Shown here in pieces: positions 30,707-39,626 of a stretch of 45,740 nucleotides of DNA. The translations under genes were made by a program, and so were the position numbers. The stretch's first letter is position 1. Each line of letters begins with the position of its first letter. The DNA is from Bacteroidota bacterium (GTDB lineage: Bacteria; Bacteroidota; Bacteroidia; AKYH767-A; OLB10): assembly GCA_024643795.1 (NCBI GenBank), contig JAHEMF010000005.1, positions 11,089 to 56,828 of the forward strand. The letters run 5' to 3'. The notes below the pieces were generated by a model, which saw nothing but the letters and a program-made list of their open reading frames with translations, was not told the origin of the DNA and searched no databases.

Positions 30707-32107
30707 ATGTACATCGAACAATTATATACCAAATGTCTGGCTGAGGCAGCATACTATATTGAGTCGAATGGTGAGGCAGCCATTATTGACCCCTTGCGCG
30801 AAACAGCTCCTTATCTGGAACTGGCCAAAAGTCGCAAGTCTACTATTAAATATGTATTTGAAACACATTTCCATGCCGATTTCGTTAGTGGTCATATTGA
30901 TCTTGCAGCCAAATCTGGTGCACAGATCGTTTACGGCCCGGGTGCCAGGGCAGGGTATGAAATTTACACTGCAGGTGATGGAGAATTATTTAAAGTAGGA
31001 GAGATCACGATAAAGGTGTTGCATACTCCGGGACATACACTTGAATCAAGCTGTTTTTTGTTACTTGATGAGAACGGGGTGCCGCATTCCATCTTTACCG
31101 GAGATACTTTATTTGTTGGAGATGTTGGAAGACCTGACCTTGCCGTGAAGCAGGATCTTTCGCGTGAGCAACTGGCGGGTATGCTTTACGATTCATTGGA
31201 ATCGAAAATAAAAACATTGCCATCGTATGTGGTGGTATATCCCGGGCACGGTGCCGGTTCGGCGTGTGGCAAAGCAATAGGAGGTGAATCACATTCTACT
31301 ATAGGTGTACAAAAAGAAACTAATTACGCTCTGAAGGCTTCAAGCCGGGATGAGTTTATAAAATTAGTGACAGATGGACTGACCGAGCCACCTAAATATT
31401 TTTTTATGGATGCTGCCATTAACAGGAATGGTTACAGGTCTATCGATTCGGTTATGGGTGATAATACAAATCCGCTTACAGTTGATCAGTTTGAAAAAAA
31501 GGTTGGCCGTAGTGATGTATTGATAATTGATACCCGTGATGCAAATGTATTTGGATCAGGATATATCCGCGGATCAATCAACATTGGTTTAAAAGGAAGT
31601 TTCGCTGTAACTGTTGGAACCCTTGTTGATCCAGACAAAGAGTTATTACTTGTTTGTGATGAAGGATTGGAGCAGGAGACCATTCTTAGGTTGGCAAGAG
31701 TAGGGTATGAAAAAGTGGGTGGTTATTTGGAAGGAGGGTTCAAGGCCTGGATAAATGAAGGTAAACCCTTAGATAAGATCACAGGTGTTTCAGCTGTTAA
31801 ATTTTCAGAAGAATTCCGTTATAACGAAAGTAATTTGCTGGATGTTCGGAATCCAGATGAATGGATACCCGGTATTGTTGCAGGTGCTCATCTGATACCT
31901 TTATCTAAATTAATGGATGATCCCATTCCCTGCGACAGCAATAAAACCTGTTATATATATTGTGCAAGTGGTTACCGCAGTATGGTGGCGGCATCAATAT
32001 TAAAGCACAGGGGTTTTAAAAATGTTGTGAATGTAGAAGGTGGGATGAAGATGATCAAAACTACCGGAGTAGCGATCAAGCAACTTACAACCACACCTGC
32101 TAATTGA
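30707..32107 (+). CDS. CstB-like persulfide dioxygenase with two rhodanese domains
   Basis: A 466-residue protein. The metallo-beta-lactamase domain (1-200) has THFHADFVSGH (His54, His56, Asp58), His110 in HTPGHTLES and Asp133 in FTGDTLFVGD. His54, His110 and Asp133 are the expected single-iron ligands of persulfide dioxygenases. Cys187 in GHGAGSACG resembles the extra thiol of staphylococcal CstB. A first rhodanese-like domain (about 265-352) has CDEGLEQE in place of a usual active loop, so it may be inactive. The second (about 368-458) has the complete loop YCASGYRS with Cys419. This arrangement fits CstB, which turns sulfane sulfur and sulfide into thiosulfate. The stop abuts the convergent radical SAM gene with no spacer. 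Confidence 0.9.
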   Translation: MYIEQLYTKCLAEAAYYIESNGEAAIIDPLRETAPYLELAKSRKSTIKYVFETHFHADFVSGHIDLAAKSGAQIVYGPGARAGYEIYTAGDGELFKVGEITIKVLHTPGHTLESSCFLLLDENGVPHSIFTGDTLFVGDVGRPDLAVKQDLSREQLAGMLYDSLESKIKTLPSYVVVYPGHGAGSACGKAIGGESHSTIGVQKETNYALKASSRDEFIKLVTDGLTEPPKYFFMDAAINRNGYRSIDSVMGDNTNPLTVDQFEKKVGRSDVLIIDTRDANVFGSGYIRGSINIGLKGSFAVTVGTLVDPDKELLLVCDEGLEQETILRLARVGYEKVGGYLEGGFKAWINEGKPLDKITGVSAVKFSEEFRYNESNLLDVRNPDEWIPGIVAGAHLIPLSKLMDDPIPCDSNKTCYIYCASGYRSMVAASILKHRGFKNVVNVEGGMKMIKTTGVAIKQLTTTPAN

Positions 32108-33130
32108 TCAGGCCCAGACCTTAGTGCCTTCAATGCAGTTTTTACACATCTCAATCTCCTGTCTCGACCGTATAAGTGAATCCCTGAATTTGCGATACTC
32201 GTTGCCGGTCCAGATCTCCTTAAATGAATTCTCTTTCAGATCGCCCATAACATATTCTGCATCTTTGTCGAAGCAACAGGGAACCACTTTGCCATCCCAG
32301 GTTATAACACAGGAATGCCACATCTTCCAGCAATGGTTTGATAGCTGGTTCTTAATGTGATATTTTCCATCACTACCTTTCCGGTATCTGCTGTAAGCAG
32401 GATCTTCAGGAATCAAGTCATGGCCATTTACATGATCATAGATCTGTGCTGTTTTTAAAGCTACTTCATCTACACCAAGTGTTTGTCCCAGTTTTTTTAT
32501 TTCCGGAACCTGATGTTCATTTGGCTTTACAACCAGAAACTGAAAAATGATATGAGGAGTAGATGACTTTAACTTTTTCTTCCAATAGATCACATTCTTG
32601 GTTCCTTCAATTACTTTTTCAAGATTGCCGCCAATACGATACGATGAGTAAGTTTCCTGATCGATTCCATCAATTGAAATAATTAATCTGTCAAGTCCTG
32701 ATTCAACAGTTTTCCGTGCATTTTCATCATTGAGGTAATGTGCATTGGTGGAAGTGGCAGTATAAATCTTTCTGGATGAAGCATAATTTACCAGATCAAG
32801 GAATGCTGGGTTGAGATAAGGTTCTCCCTGAAAATAAAAGATCAGGTACACCAGCTCATCTTCCAGCTGGGTGATCACTTTTTTGAACATCTCAGGATCA
32901 AGCATTCCGGTTGGCCGTGTAAAAGATCTCAGCCCGCTTGGACATTCAGGGCACCTCAGATTACACGAAGTGGTAGGTTCAATAGAAATAGCCAGGGGCA
33001 TCCCAGAGTGGTGGTTCTTTTTACCTATCCTGCTACGGATATAGCTGGATGTAAGACTGGCAGCATTGGAAATTTTTCCCGCCGAAAGGTGGCCTGTTAG
33101 ATTGATTATGTCTTTGATGTTCCTGTTCAC
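32108..33130 (-). CDS. Radical SAM/SPASM-domain protein
   Basis: A 340-residue protein. The radical SAM cluster motif SCNLRCPECPSG supplies Cys56, Cys60 and Cys63 (CxxxCxxC), followed by FYFQGEPYLNP (the GEP-type motif) and ISIDGIDQETYSSYR. The C-terminal SPASM region contains CWKMWHSCVITWDGKVVPCC and then EMCKNC, enough cysteines to bind at least one auxiliary Fe-S cluster. Such proteins modify peptides, proteins or sugars. No small precursor peptide is visible next to it, so the substrate is unknown. The neighbouring SufE/SufT genes (divergent, 135 nt away) supply Fe-S clusters in general and need not be specific partners. Confidence 0.88.
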   Translation of the reverse strand: MNRNIKDIINLTGHLSAGKISNAASLTSSYIRSRIGKKNHHSGMPLAISIEPTTSCNLRCPECPSGLRSFTRPTGMLDPEMFKKVITQLEDELVYLIFYFQGEPYLNPAFLDLVNYASSRKIYTATSTNAHYLNDENARKTVESGLDRLIISIDGIDQETYSSYRIGGNLEKVIEGTKNVIYWKKKLKSSTPHIIFQFLVVKPNEHQVPEIKKLGQTLGVDEVALKTAQIYDHVNGHDLIPEDPAYSRYRKGSDGKYHIKNQLSNHCWKMWHSCVITWDGKVVPCCFDKDAEYVMGDLKENSFKEIWTGNEYRKFRDSLIRSRQEIEMCKNCIEGTKVWA

Positions 33131-33249
33131 TGCCTGAAAGAAATTCTTCAGAATAGACTCTGAAATGCAATATTAGCGAATTTAATATAATTAATAGTCT
33201 GAATATCAAATATATATGATCTTATTTATAATGATTTTAAATAAAGGCT

Positions 33250-33257
33250 TAATTTTG
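33250..33257 (+). promoter_or_regulatory. -7 box before sufE
   Basis: TAATTTTG matches TAnnTTTG exactly and ends 9 nt before the ATG at 33266. A GTG at 33257 in the same frame overlaps the box, which argues against it as the start. A clear -33 TTTG is missing. Confidence 0.4.
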
Positions 33258-33265
33258 TGCCACTT

Positions 33266-33700
33266 ATGAGGGAATCACTCACCATTGAGGAAATAGAAGG
33301 CCAGATAGTTGATGAATTTTCATTGTTTGATGACTGGTCAGACAAATATCAGTACATAATTGAGATAGGGCAAAAACTTCCTGCACTTGATGTGGGTTAT
33401 AAGATCGATGAGAATAAGATCAAAGGTTGCCAGAGTAGCGTATGGTTACATGCCTACAATAAAGACAGCAAGATCTATTTTGAAGCCGACAGTGACTCAA
33501 CATTTGTGAAAGGTGAGATAGCATTACTTATCAGGGTGCTGAGTAACCGAACACCTGAAGAGATCCTGGCGTCAGACCTCAAATTCATAGATGAGATAGG
33601 ACTAAGGCAACACATAGCAGTTACGAGAGCCAACGGATTAGCATCAATGATCAAACAAATGAAACTTTACGCATTAGGATTAGCCTCGGCAAACCAATGA
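33266..33700 (+). CDS. sufE: SufE-family sulfur acceptor
   Basis: A 144-residue cytoplasmic protein that takes persulfide sulfur from the cysteine desulfurase SufS and stimulates it. Cys55 in KGCQSSVWL is the family's acceptor residue. Other family traits are FSLFDDWSDKYQYIIEIG at the N-terminus, LLIRVLSNRTPEEI and GLRQHIAVTRANGLASM. The ATG is preferred over a GTG three codons upstream, which overlaps the promoter-like box. It is separated from sufABCDS by over 4.5 kb but overlaps sufT by 4 nt. Confidence 0.93.
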   Translation: MRESLTIEEIEGQIVDEFSLFDDWSDKYQYIIEIGQKLPALDVGYKIDENKIKGCQSSVWLHAYNKDSKIYFEADSDSTFVKGEIALLIRVLSNRTPEEILASDLKFIDEIGLRQHIAVTRANGLASMIKQMKLYALGLASANQ

Positions 33701-34026
33701 CCAACATTACAGATAACGATATCAAACCTTTGAATGAACGGGTGGTTGATGTGCTTAAGTCATGTTATGATCCGGAGATCCCGGTCAATATATTTGATCT
33801 GGGACTTATATACAGCGTTGATGTTAATGATGGCAACGATGTTGATGTATTGATGACGCTCACTTCGCCCGCATGTCCGGTGGCAGAGACTTTACCCCCT
33901 GAAGTAGAACAAAAGATCAGAGAGCTGCCGGATGTTAATTCTGCAAAAGTTACTATAACGTTCGACCCGCCATGGGATAAAGAAATGATGAGTGAAGAAG
34001 CGAGGCTTGAACTGGGAATGTGGTAA
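33697..34026 (+). CDS. SufT-like DUF59 (MIP18-family) Fe-S maturation protein
   Basis: A 109-residue small protein with the DUF59 signatures YDPEIPVNIFDLGLIYSVDV, TLTSPACPVAETLPPEVEQK and ITFDPPWDKEMMSEEAR. The Cys in SPACPVAE is conserved in the family. SufT proteins help deliver or mature Fe-S clusters. It begins in ATGA overlapping the sufE stop, consistent with joint translation. PaaD, a phenylacetate-pathway homologue, is longer and has a zinc motif that is absent here. Confidence 0.9.
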   Translation: MTNITDNDIKPLNERVVDVLKSCYDPEIPVNIFDLGLIYSVDVNDGNDVDVLMTLTSPACPVAETLPPEVEQKIRELPDVNSAKVTITFDPPWDKEMMSEEARLELGMW

Positions 34027-34062
34027 GATCTTAACATTTGTAAAACAGTAAATCTATTTTTC

Positions 34063-34575
34063 TTGGTAACAGATAACGAAATAAAAAATAAAGTTGCTGA
34101 AAGCGGCATTGTTACGCTTAACCTGGAAGATTTTTATACCGGGGGTGAAAGGTTAGTTTTTGACCTGAAGCCACTTTTATTTGAAGAACTTGTTTTAAAG
34201 GAAAAAGACTTTCGTCAGTTTATCAAAGATCATGACTGGTCGGCATACGCAGGTAAACATATAGCCGTTACCTGTACTGCAGATGCAATTATTCCAATGT
34301 GGGCTTACATGCTTGTCAGTTCATCACTTACTCCATATGCAGCAACTATAGTAGTGGGGGACCTGGAACAACTCGAAACGCGTTTGTTTATGAATGCCCT
34401 TTCCGGTGTTAATACAGATGCATTCAGGGATAAAAGAGTTGTGATAAAAGGGTGTGGTGATATCAGCATCCCGGTTTCTGCTTATACAGAAATATCAAGG
34501 ATGCTGAGGCCGGTAGTAAAAAGCCTGATGTATGGAGAGCCCTGTTCTACCGTACCGGTGTATAAGAAGAATTAA
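34063..34575 (+). CDS. DUF2480-family protein
   Basis: A 170-residue soluble protein typical of Bacteroidota, with the DUF2480-like segments NEIKNKVAESGIVTLNLEDF, HDWSAYAGKHIAVTCTADAI, IPMWAYMLVSSSLTPYAA and KGCGDISIPVSAYTEISRML. The function is unknown. No ATG is available in the right place: the frame is open from the sufT stop and the first plausible start is TTG at 34063-34065, directly before VTDNEIKNK. The family is often seen near suf genes, consistent with the 36-nt gap after sufT; that association is recalled, not tested. Confidence 0.83.
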   Translation: MVTDNEIKNKVAESGIVTLNLEDFYTGGERLVFDLKPLLFEELVLKEKDFRQFIKDHDWSAYAGKHIAVTCTADAIIPMWAYMLVSSSLTPYAATIVVGDLEQLETRLFMNALSGVNTDAFRDKRVVIKGCGDISIPVSAYTEISRMLRPVVKSLMYGEPCSTVPVYKKN

Positions 34576-34623
34576 TTCTCTTTTTATTTAGGATTTCCGG
34601 GAGGTGTTTCTACCTTAGTTCTC

Positions 34624-36081
34624 ATGAATTTTTTTAGCAGAATAAAGATCTGGCTCGGGCCGATAGCGGGTGTCCTGATCTTTTTATACACTGATCTGGA
34701 TCCTGAAAGGCCAATGGTAACAGCAATGGCTGCGATCACCGTATGGGTAGCTGTTTGGTGGTTGACCGAGGCGGTACATCTGGCCGTTACAGCTTTGTTA
34801 CCTTTTCTACTGATCCCGCTATTCGGAATAACCTCTCCCAAAGAAACGGCGTTTCAGTATATGGATCCTATAATATTTCTGTTCATAGGAGGATTCCTCA
34901 TCTCATTTGCCATTGAAAAGTGGGAGTTGCACAAAAGGATCGCCCTTAAGATACTGATGGGTGTTGGTACCAGAAATCATCACATCCTGTTTGGAGTAAT
35001 GTTCACTTCCTATATCATTTCGATGTGGATATCGAATACTGCTACAGTAATGATGCTTATTTCTGCTGTAATGGCCATAGTATATCTGGTTGAACAGAAC
35101 AATAAAAATGAACTCGAACACGGTAAGTTGACGAAAGCGCTTTTGATCGGTCTTGCTTATTCAGCATCCATAGGAGGTATGGCTACGCTGGTAGGAACCC
35201 CACCTAATATGATCTTCTTCAGAGCTTATTCTGAGTCCTACCCTGCGGGAGAACCTATGACCTTTGCCTCCTGGTTTAAGATAGGATTACCGGTTTCCAT
35301 GATCCTATTTCTTGCATGCTTTTTTATTTTGAGGTTCATTTTTTTAGGAAAGTATACACAAAGTGGCTTAAGTAAAGAGTATTTTAAAAACTCATACCGC
35401 GACCTTGGTAAAAGAACCTACGAGCAAACTGTTGTTGCAATTGTTTTTATTGCTACTGCAATTCTGTGGTTCACTCGATCGGATCTGCAACTTGGTGAAT
35501 TTACATTACCGGGGTGGGACAGGTTATTTGCATTCCCATCTTATGTAACGGATAGTACGGTAGCGATAGCAATGGCGATGTTGCTTTTTGTAATCCCGTC
35601 AAGAAATGAACAAGGCAGGGCTTTATTGACCTGGAACGAAGCCAAGAAACTCCCTTTTGACATCATCCTATTGTTTGGAAGTGGTTTTGCTTTGGCCAAG
35701 GGTTTTGATGATTCCGGATTAAGTGAATGGCTGGCATCTCAGCTAAGCCTTTTCAAGGATGCGAATATCATATTAATAGGATTGTCGCTTACCGTACTGG
35801 TGTGTGTAATAAGCGAGTTTGCATCCAATGTTGCCAGCATTCAGCTTATGATGCCGGTATTGATAGTGTTACAAAGAGAACTTGAAGTTGATCCGCTTAT
35901 ACTGATGATCCCTGCAACGCTAGCTGCCTCAACAGGATTTATGCTTCCGGTGGCCACAGCACCCAACACTATTGTGTTTGGAAGCGGCAGGATAACTGTG
36001 CACGACATGGCCAAGGCAGGTGTAATGATGGATATCGTCGGCGTTATTGTAATAACCTTGTTGATGTACCTGATACATTGA
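34624..36081 (+). CDS. SLC13/DASS-family sodium-coupled anion transporter
   Basis: A 485-residue inner-membrane protein with about 11-12 helices. The two pseudo-symmetric Ser-Asn-Thr-like motifs are visible: WISNTATVMMLIS with GGMATLVGTPPNMIF in the first half, and SEFASNVASIQLMMPVL with TGFMLPVATAPNTIVFG in the second. The family imports dicarboxylates, citrate or sulfate with Na+, and the exact substrate is not readable. A possible SD-like GGGAGGTG lies too far (about 17 nt) from the ATG to be convincing. It follows the DUF2480 gene by 48 nt. Confidence 0.9.
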   Translation: MNFFSRIKIWLGPIAGVLIFLYTDLDPERPMVTAMAAITVWVAVWWLTEAVHLAVTALLPFLLIPLFGITSPKETAFQYMDPIIFLFIGGFLISFAIEKWELHKRIALKILMGVGTRNHHILFGVMFTSYIISMWISNTATVMMLISAVMAIVYLVEQNNKNELEHGKLTKALLIGLAYSASIGGMATLVGTPPNMIFFRAYSESYPAGEPMTFASWFKIGLPVSMILFLACFFILRFIFLGKYTQSGLSKEYFKNSYRDLGKRTYEQTVVAIVFIATAILWFTRSDLQLGEFTLPGWDRLFAFPSYVTDSTVAIAMAMLLFVIPSRNEQGRALLTWNEAKKLPFDIILLFGSGFALAKGFDDSGLSEWLASQLSLFKDANIILIGLSLTVLVCVISEFASNVASIQLMMPVLIVLQRELEVDPLILMIPATLAASTGFMLPVATAPNTIVFGSGRITVHDMAKAGVMMDIVGVIVITLLMYLIH

Positions 36082-36144
36082 CTTATCTGAACACCGGCTC
36101 TTCTGAATCAGGGAAGATCATACTCAATTCACATCAATGTGTAA

Positions 36145-36175
36145 TTTGCAGGTTGAGTACTGAATGGTAATATTG
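36145..36175 (+). promoter_or_regulatory. Promoter of the S46 peptidase gene
   Basis: TTTG (36145-36148), a 19-nt spacer and TAATATTG (36168-36175, one mismatch to TAnnTTTG) reproduce the Bacteroidota promoter layout with its usual spacing. The expected start of transcription is about 12 nt before the ATG. Confidence 0.6.
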
Positions 36176-36193
36176 CAACTATAAATTATTGAT

Positions 36194-38353
36194 ATGAAAA
36201 AGACGCTGTTGCTAATATTAATCTTATCGGGCATTACTTATAGTTCACATGCTAATGAAGGGTTGTGGCTTCCTATCTATATTGAAAAGCTTAATGAGTT
36301 TGAAATGCAGTTCATGGGATCAAAGTTATCAGCTCGCCAGATCTATAATGAAGACTCAGCCAGTGTAAGTGATGCAATAGTTTCGTTCGGAGGTTATTGT
36401 ACAGGCGAAATAATATCCCCGCAAGGGTTATTACTTACAAACCATCATTGCGGATATGAATCCATTCAACAGTTGAGTCTTGAAGGAGAAAATTACCTTG
36501 TTAACGGATACTGGGCATCAGAAAATAGCAAAGAGATCCCTGTTGAAGGGCTCTTTGTCAGGATTCTCAAGAAAATGGAAGATGTCACTGATCAGATTGT
36601 TGATTCCGCTACTATGGCTTTGCCTCGTTCAGAGCGGGGAAAAGTCATGGCTGAAAGAATTAAGTCTATCGAAAAAGAGGCAGGTAAAGACACGCATTAT
36701 AAGGTGCAGGTCAAAAGTTATTTTGAAGGAAATGAATACTTCCTGTTGTTCTATGAACAGTTTGATGACATAAGATTCGTTGGAACCCCACCGGAATCGG
36801 TAGGGAATTTTGGTGGTGAAACCGACAACTGGGAGTGGCCCAGACATACAGGAGATTTTTCCATGTTTAGAATATACACTGCAGCAGATGGTAAGCCATC
36901 AGAATATTCAAAAGATAACATACCCTACAAGGCTCCTTATCATCTTCCCATTTCACTGAAAGGAATTCATGAGGGGGACTTTGCTTTTTCAATGGGATAT
37001 CCGGGAAGTACCAACAGGTATCTGTCTTCATTTGGTGTAAACCATGAACTGCAAATTGTAGGCCCATCAACTGTAAAAACAAGAGCAGCGAAACTGAATA
37101 TCATTAAACCTGCCATGGCTCGCGATGAAAATTTATACCTAAAGTATTCTGATAAATATGAATCCATTTCAAATTATTATAAGTTCTACATTGGCCAGAG
37201 TAAGAGCTTGAAGCGTATGAATGTTGTAGATCAGAAGTTAACAGAAGAGAAAAAGTTTCGTGATTGGGCGACTCGTATTCCTGAAACGAAGGAACGGTTT
37301 GGGTTCGTTCTTGATAGTCTTGAATCAAGTTATAGGTCATTGGCTAAGTATGAAAGTCAGCGATATTATTTCAATGAAGCATTCATTACAGGTGCTGAAG
37401 CCATGAATATGTGTTACTATTATTACCGAAAACTATACAGTATGCTTAGTGATAAGGAAACAGGTAAAGAGGAGATGAAGGCATTTATATCAGAAGTGAG
37501 AGAGGCAGCAGGTGAAGCTTTTAAGTTGTGGGACCAGGATACAGAGATTAGGTTGTATGCAGCTGCTTTTAGTGTTTACACCGAAAAATTCAATGCATCT
37601 GAACTTGCTCCCGTTTTTAATGAAATAGACAAAAAGTATCAAGCAGATTTTTATAAATATGCAAAAGACGTTTACGCCAACTCCATACTTACTGATGCCG
37701 GAAGACTGAATAGGTTTCTTGATAATCCATCGGTAAAAAAACTTGACAACGATCCCTTATATCATGCCTTTAATTCAGTTTATACACATTATTCCAACGG
37801 AGCGGGAAAAGAGTCGAGGAAGATAAGGAATGATATCAATGAATATGAGCGTATATACTTTGAGGGTATGAGAAAAATGTACACTCTAAAGAATTTCTAT
37901 CCCAATGCTAACAGCACGCTAAGGTTGGTATATGGAACAATAAGCAGTTATGCTCCCGCCGATGCTATTCAGTACGACTGGAAAACCACCGGTGATGGTA
38001 TTCTTGAAAAAAGAGATAACTCATATCCTGACTATGTTGTTCCTGACGAATTGTTTCATCTTCTTTCAAACAGAGACTTTGGTGAATATGGTGTCAACGA
38101 TACTCTTCCTGTATGTTTTATTCATACATGTGATCAAACAGGCGGCAGCTCCGGTAGTCCGGTGATAAATGGTGCCGGAGAGCTGATAGGTATCTCATTC
38201 GATAGCAACTGGGAAGCTATGAGTGGGGATATAGCCTATGATATCAAGTACAAAAGATCGATCGCAACCGATATCAGGTATGTGATGTTTTTAATAGATA
38301 AATTGGGTGGGGCAGGAGCACTGCTTCGTGAAATGGATATTCGTAAGCCTTAA
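36194..38353 (+). CDS. S46-family dipeptidyl-peptidase (DPP7/DPP11 type)
   Basis: A 719-residue exported serine peptidase that removes dipeptides from peptide N-termini, normally in the periplasm. Residues 1-20 form a signal peptide. The catalytic triad lies in LTNHHCGYESI (His84/His85), WPRHTGDFS (Asp221) and TGGSSGSPVINGAG (Ser653). Other family segments are GGETDNWEWP and FDSNWEAMSGDI. The position 18 residues after the catalytic Ser, Arg673 in P. gingivalis DPP11 (acidic P1) and Gly in DPP7 (hydrophobic P1), is Ser671 here. It is therefore unlikely to be a DPP11, and its specificity may be DPP7-like or different. It converges on sufS. Confidence 0.93.
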   Translation: MKKTLLLILILSGITYSSHANEGLWLPIYIEKLNEFEMQFMGSKLSARQIYNEDSASVSDAIVSFGGYCTGEIISPQGLLLTNHHCGYESIQQLSLEGENYLVNGYWASENSKEIPVEGLFVRILKKMEDVTDQIVDSATMALPRSERGKVMAERIKSIEKEAGKDTHYKVQVKSYFEGNEYFLLFYEQFDDIRFVGTPPESVGNFGGETDNWEWPRHTGDFSMFRIYTAADGKPSEYSKDNIPYKAPYHLPISLKGIHEGDFAFSMGYPGSTNRYLSSFGVNHELQIVGPSTVKTRAAKLNIIKPAMARDENLYLKYSDKYESISNYYKFYIGQSKSLKRMNVVDQKLTEEKKFRDWATRIPETKERFGFVLDSLESSYRSLAKYESQRYYFNEAFITGAEAMNMCYYYYRKLYSMLSDKETGKEEMKAFISEVREAAGEAFKLWDQDTEIRLYAAAFSVYTEKFNASELAPVFNEIDKKYQADFYKYAKDVYANSILTDAGRLNRFLDNPSVKKLDNDPLYHAFNSVYTHYSNGAGKESRKIRNDINEYERIYFEGMRKMYTLKNFYPNANSTLRLVYGTISSYAPADAIQYDWKTTGDGILEKRDNSYPDYVVPDELFHLLSNRDFGEYGVNDTLPVCFIHTCDQTGGSSGSPVINGAGELIGISFDSNWEAMSGDIAYDIKYKRSIATDIRYVMFLIDKLGGAGALLREMDIRKP

Positions 38354-38369
38354 AAACTGTTGGGCCTGG

Positions 38370-39617
38370 TTAACTGCCGAGTAATTTCTTAGCCTCGTGG
38401 ATGCCTTTTACAAGCCTGTCTATTTCTTCGGTAGTATTATAGAATAAAAATGAAGCCCGTATTGTGCCCGGGATCCCAAACCTGGCCATAACAGGTTCTG
38501 TACAATGGTGTCCGGTGCGTACTGCAATACCTTTGGTGTCGAGATACATACCAACATCAAGCGCATTGAGGCCTTCAATTACAAATGAAATAACTGCTTC
38601 TTTGTTTGTCGACTCACCGATGATCCGCAATCCAGGGATGTTCTTTAATTGTGTGGTAGCATATTTAAGCAAAGCCATTTCATGTTGGTGGATCAGCTCT
38701 CTGTCAAGATCGTTTATGTAGTCAATAGCAGCTCCCAGGCCTATGACCCCTGCAATATTTGGTGTGCCTGCTTCAAACTTAAAAGGTATCTCATTGTAAG
38801 TGGTCTTTTCAAAACTCACGCTACTGATCATTTCACCACCTCCCTGATAGGGGGGGAGTTTTTCCAACCATTCAGACTTTCCATATAGCACTCCAATACC
38901 GGTTGGTCCGAGCATTTTGTGTCCGCTGAAAGCTAAAAAATCGCAATCAAGCTTTTGTACATCAATAATTTCATGAACCATTGCCTGAGCGGCATCAATC
39001 ATTACCGGAATATTAAACTGCTTTGCAATTCTGATAAGCTCCGCTATCGGGTTAACCGTACCCAGACTGTTACTTGTATGAACAACAGATATCAGTTTTG
39101 TGCGGTTGGTTATGAGACTGTTCAGTGATGCCAGATCAAGTTCACCGGAATCATTCATGGGAATCACTTTCAAAGTGGCTCCTGATGATTCACATGCGAT
39201 CTGCCAGGGTACAATGTTGCTGTGGTGTTCCATGGCTGTGATGATGATCTCGTCACCTTGTTTCAGAAACTTTTTTCCAAAAGTTGAGGCAACCAGATTT
39301 ATGGATTCCGTGGTGCCTCTGGTAAATATGATCTCTTTATCGCTTGAAGCATTGATGAAAGTTGCGACACCGGTTCTTACATTGTCGTATGCCTGCGATG
39401 CCTTTTGACTGAGGTAGTGAACGCCTCTGTGGATATTGGCATTGTAAGTTGAGTAGTATAGATTGATGGCATCAATTACCACCTGCGGCTTTTGAGTAGT
39501 AGCAGCATTATCAAAATAGGCTAACGGGTGACCATACGCTGATTCCCTCAAAACCGGGAATTGCTTTCTGATTCCTTCAATGTGAAAACCGGTTTTCTGC
39601 AGATCTTGCTGACTCAT
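38370..39617 (-). CDS. sufS: Cysteine desulfurase SufS
   Basis: A 415-residue PLP enzyme that takes sulfur from L-cysteine for Fe-S assembly. Visible are the N-terminal FPVLRESAYGHPLAYFDNAA, HHSNIVPWQ, the PLP-Lys segment FLAFSGHKMLGPTGIGVLYG and active-site Cys372 in VRTGHHCTEPV, with RASFLFYNTTEEID near the end. It is the last gene of sufABCDS, 9 nt after sufD. The sulfur acceptor SufE is encoded elsewhere in the window. Confidence 0.96.
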   Translation of the reverse strand: MSQQDLQKTGFHIEGIRKQFPVLRESAYGHPLAYFDNAATTQKPQVVIDAINLYYSTYNANIHRGVHYLSQKASQAYDNVRTGVATFINASSDKEIIFTRGTTESINLVASTFGKKFLKQGDEIIITAMEHHSNIVPWQIACESSGATLKVIPMNDSGELDLASLNSLITNRTKLISVVHTSNSLGTVNPIAELIRIAKQFNIPVMIDAAQAMVHEIIDVQKLDCDFLAFSGHKMLGPTGIGVLYGKSEWLEKLPPYQGGGEMISSVSFEKTTYNEIPFKFEAGTPNIAGVIGLGAAIDYINDLDRELIHQHEMALLKYATTQLKNIPGLRIIGESTNKEAVISFVIEGLNALDVGMYLDTKGIAVRTGHHCTEPVMARFGIPGTIRASFLFYNTTEEIDRLVKGIHEAKKLLGS

Positions 39618-39626
39618 GTTATTTGA

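Noticed and set aside
34568-34579. AGAATTAATTCT 12-bp palindrome at the end of the DUF2480 gene, followed by T
   Set aside because: It has no loop and low GC, so a functional terminator hairpin is unlikely. It overlaps the stop codon by chance in AT-rich DNA.
34599-34606. GGGAGGTG as a Shine-Dalgarno site for the SLC13 gene
   Set aside because: It lies about 17 nt from the ATG, beyond the useful range.
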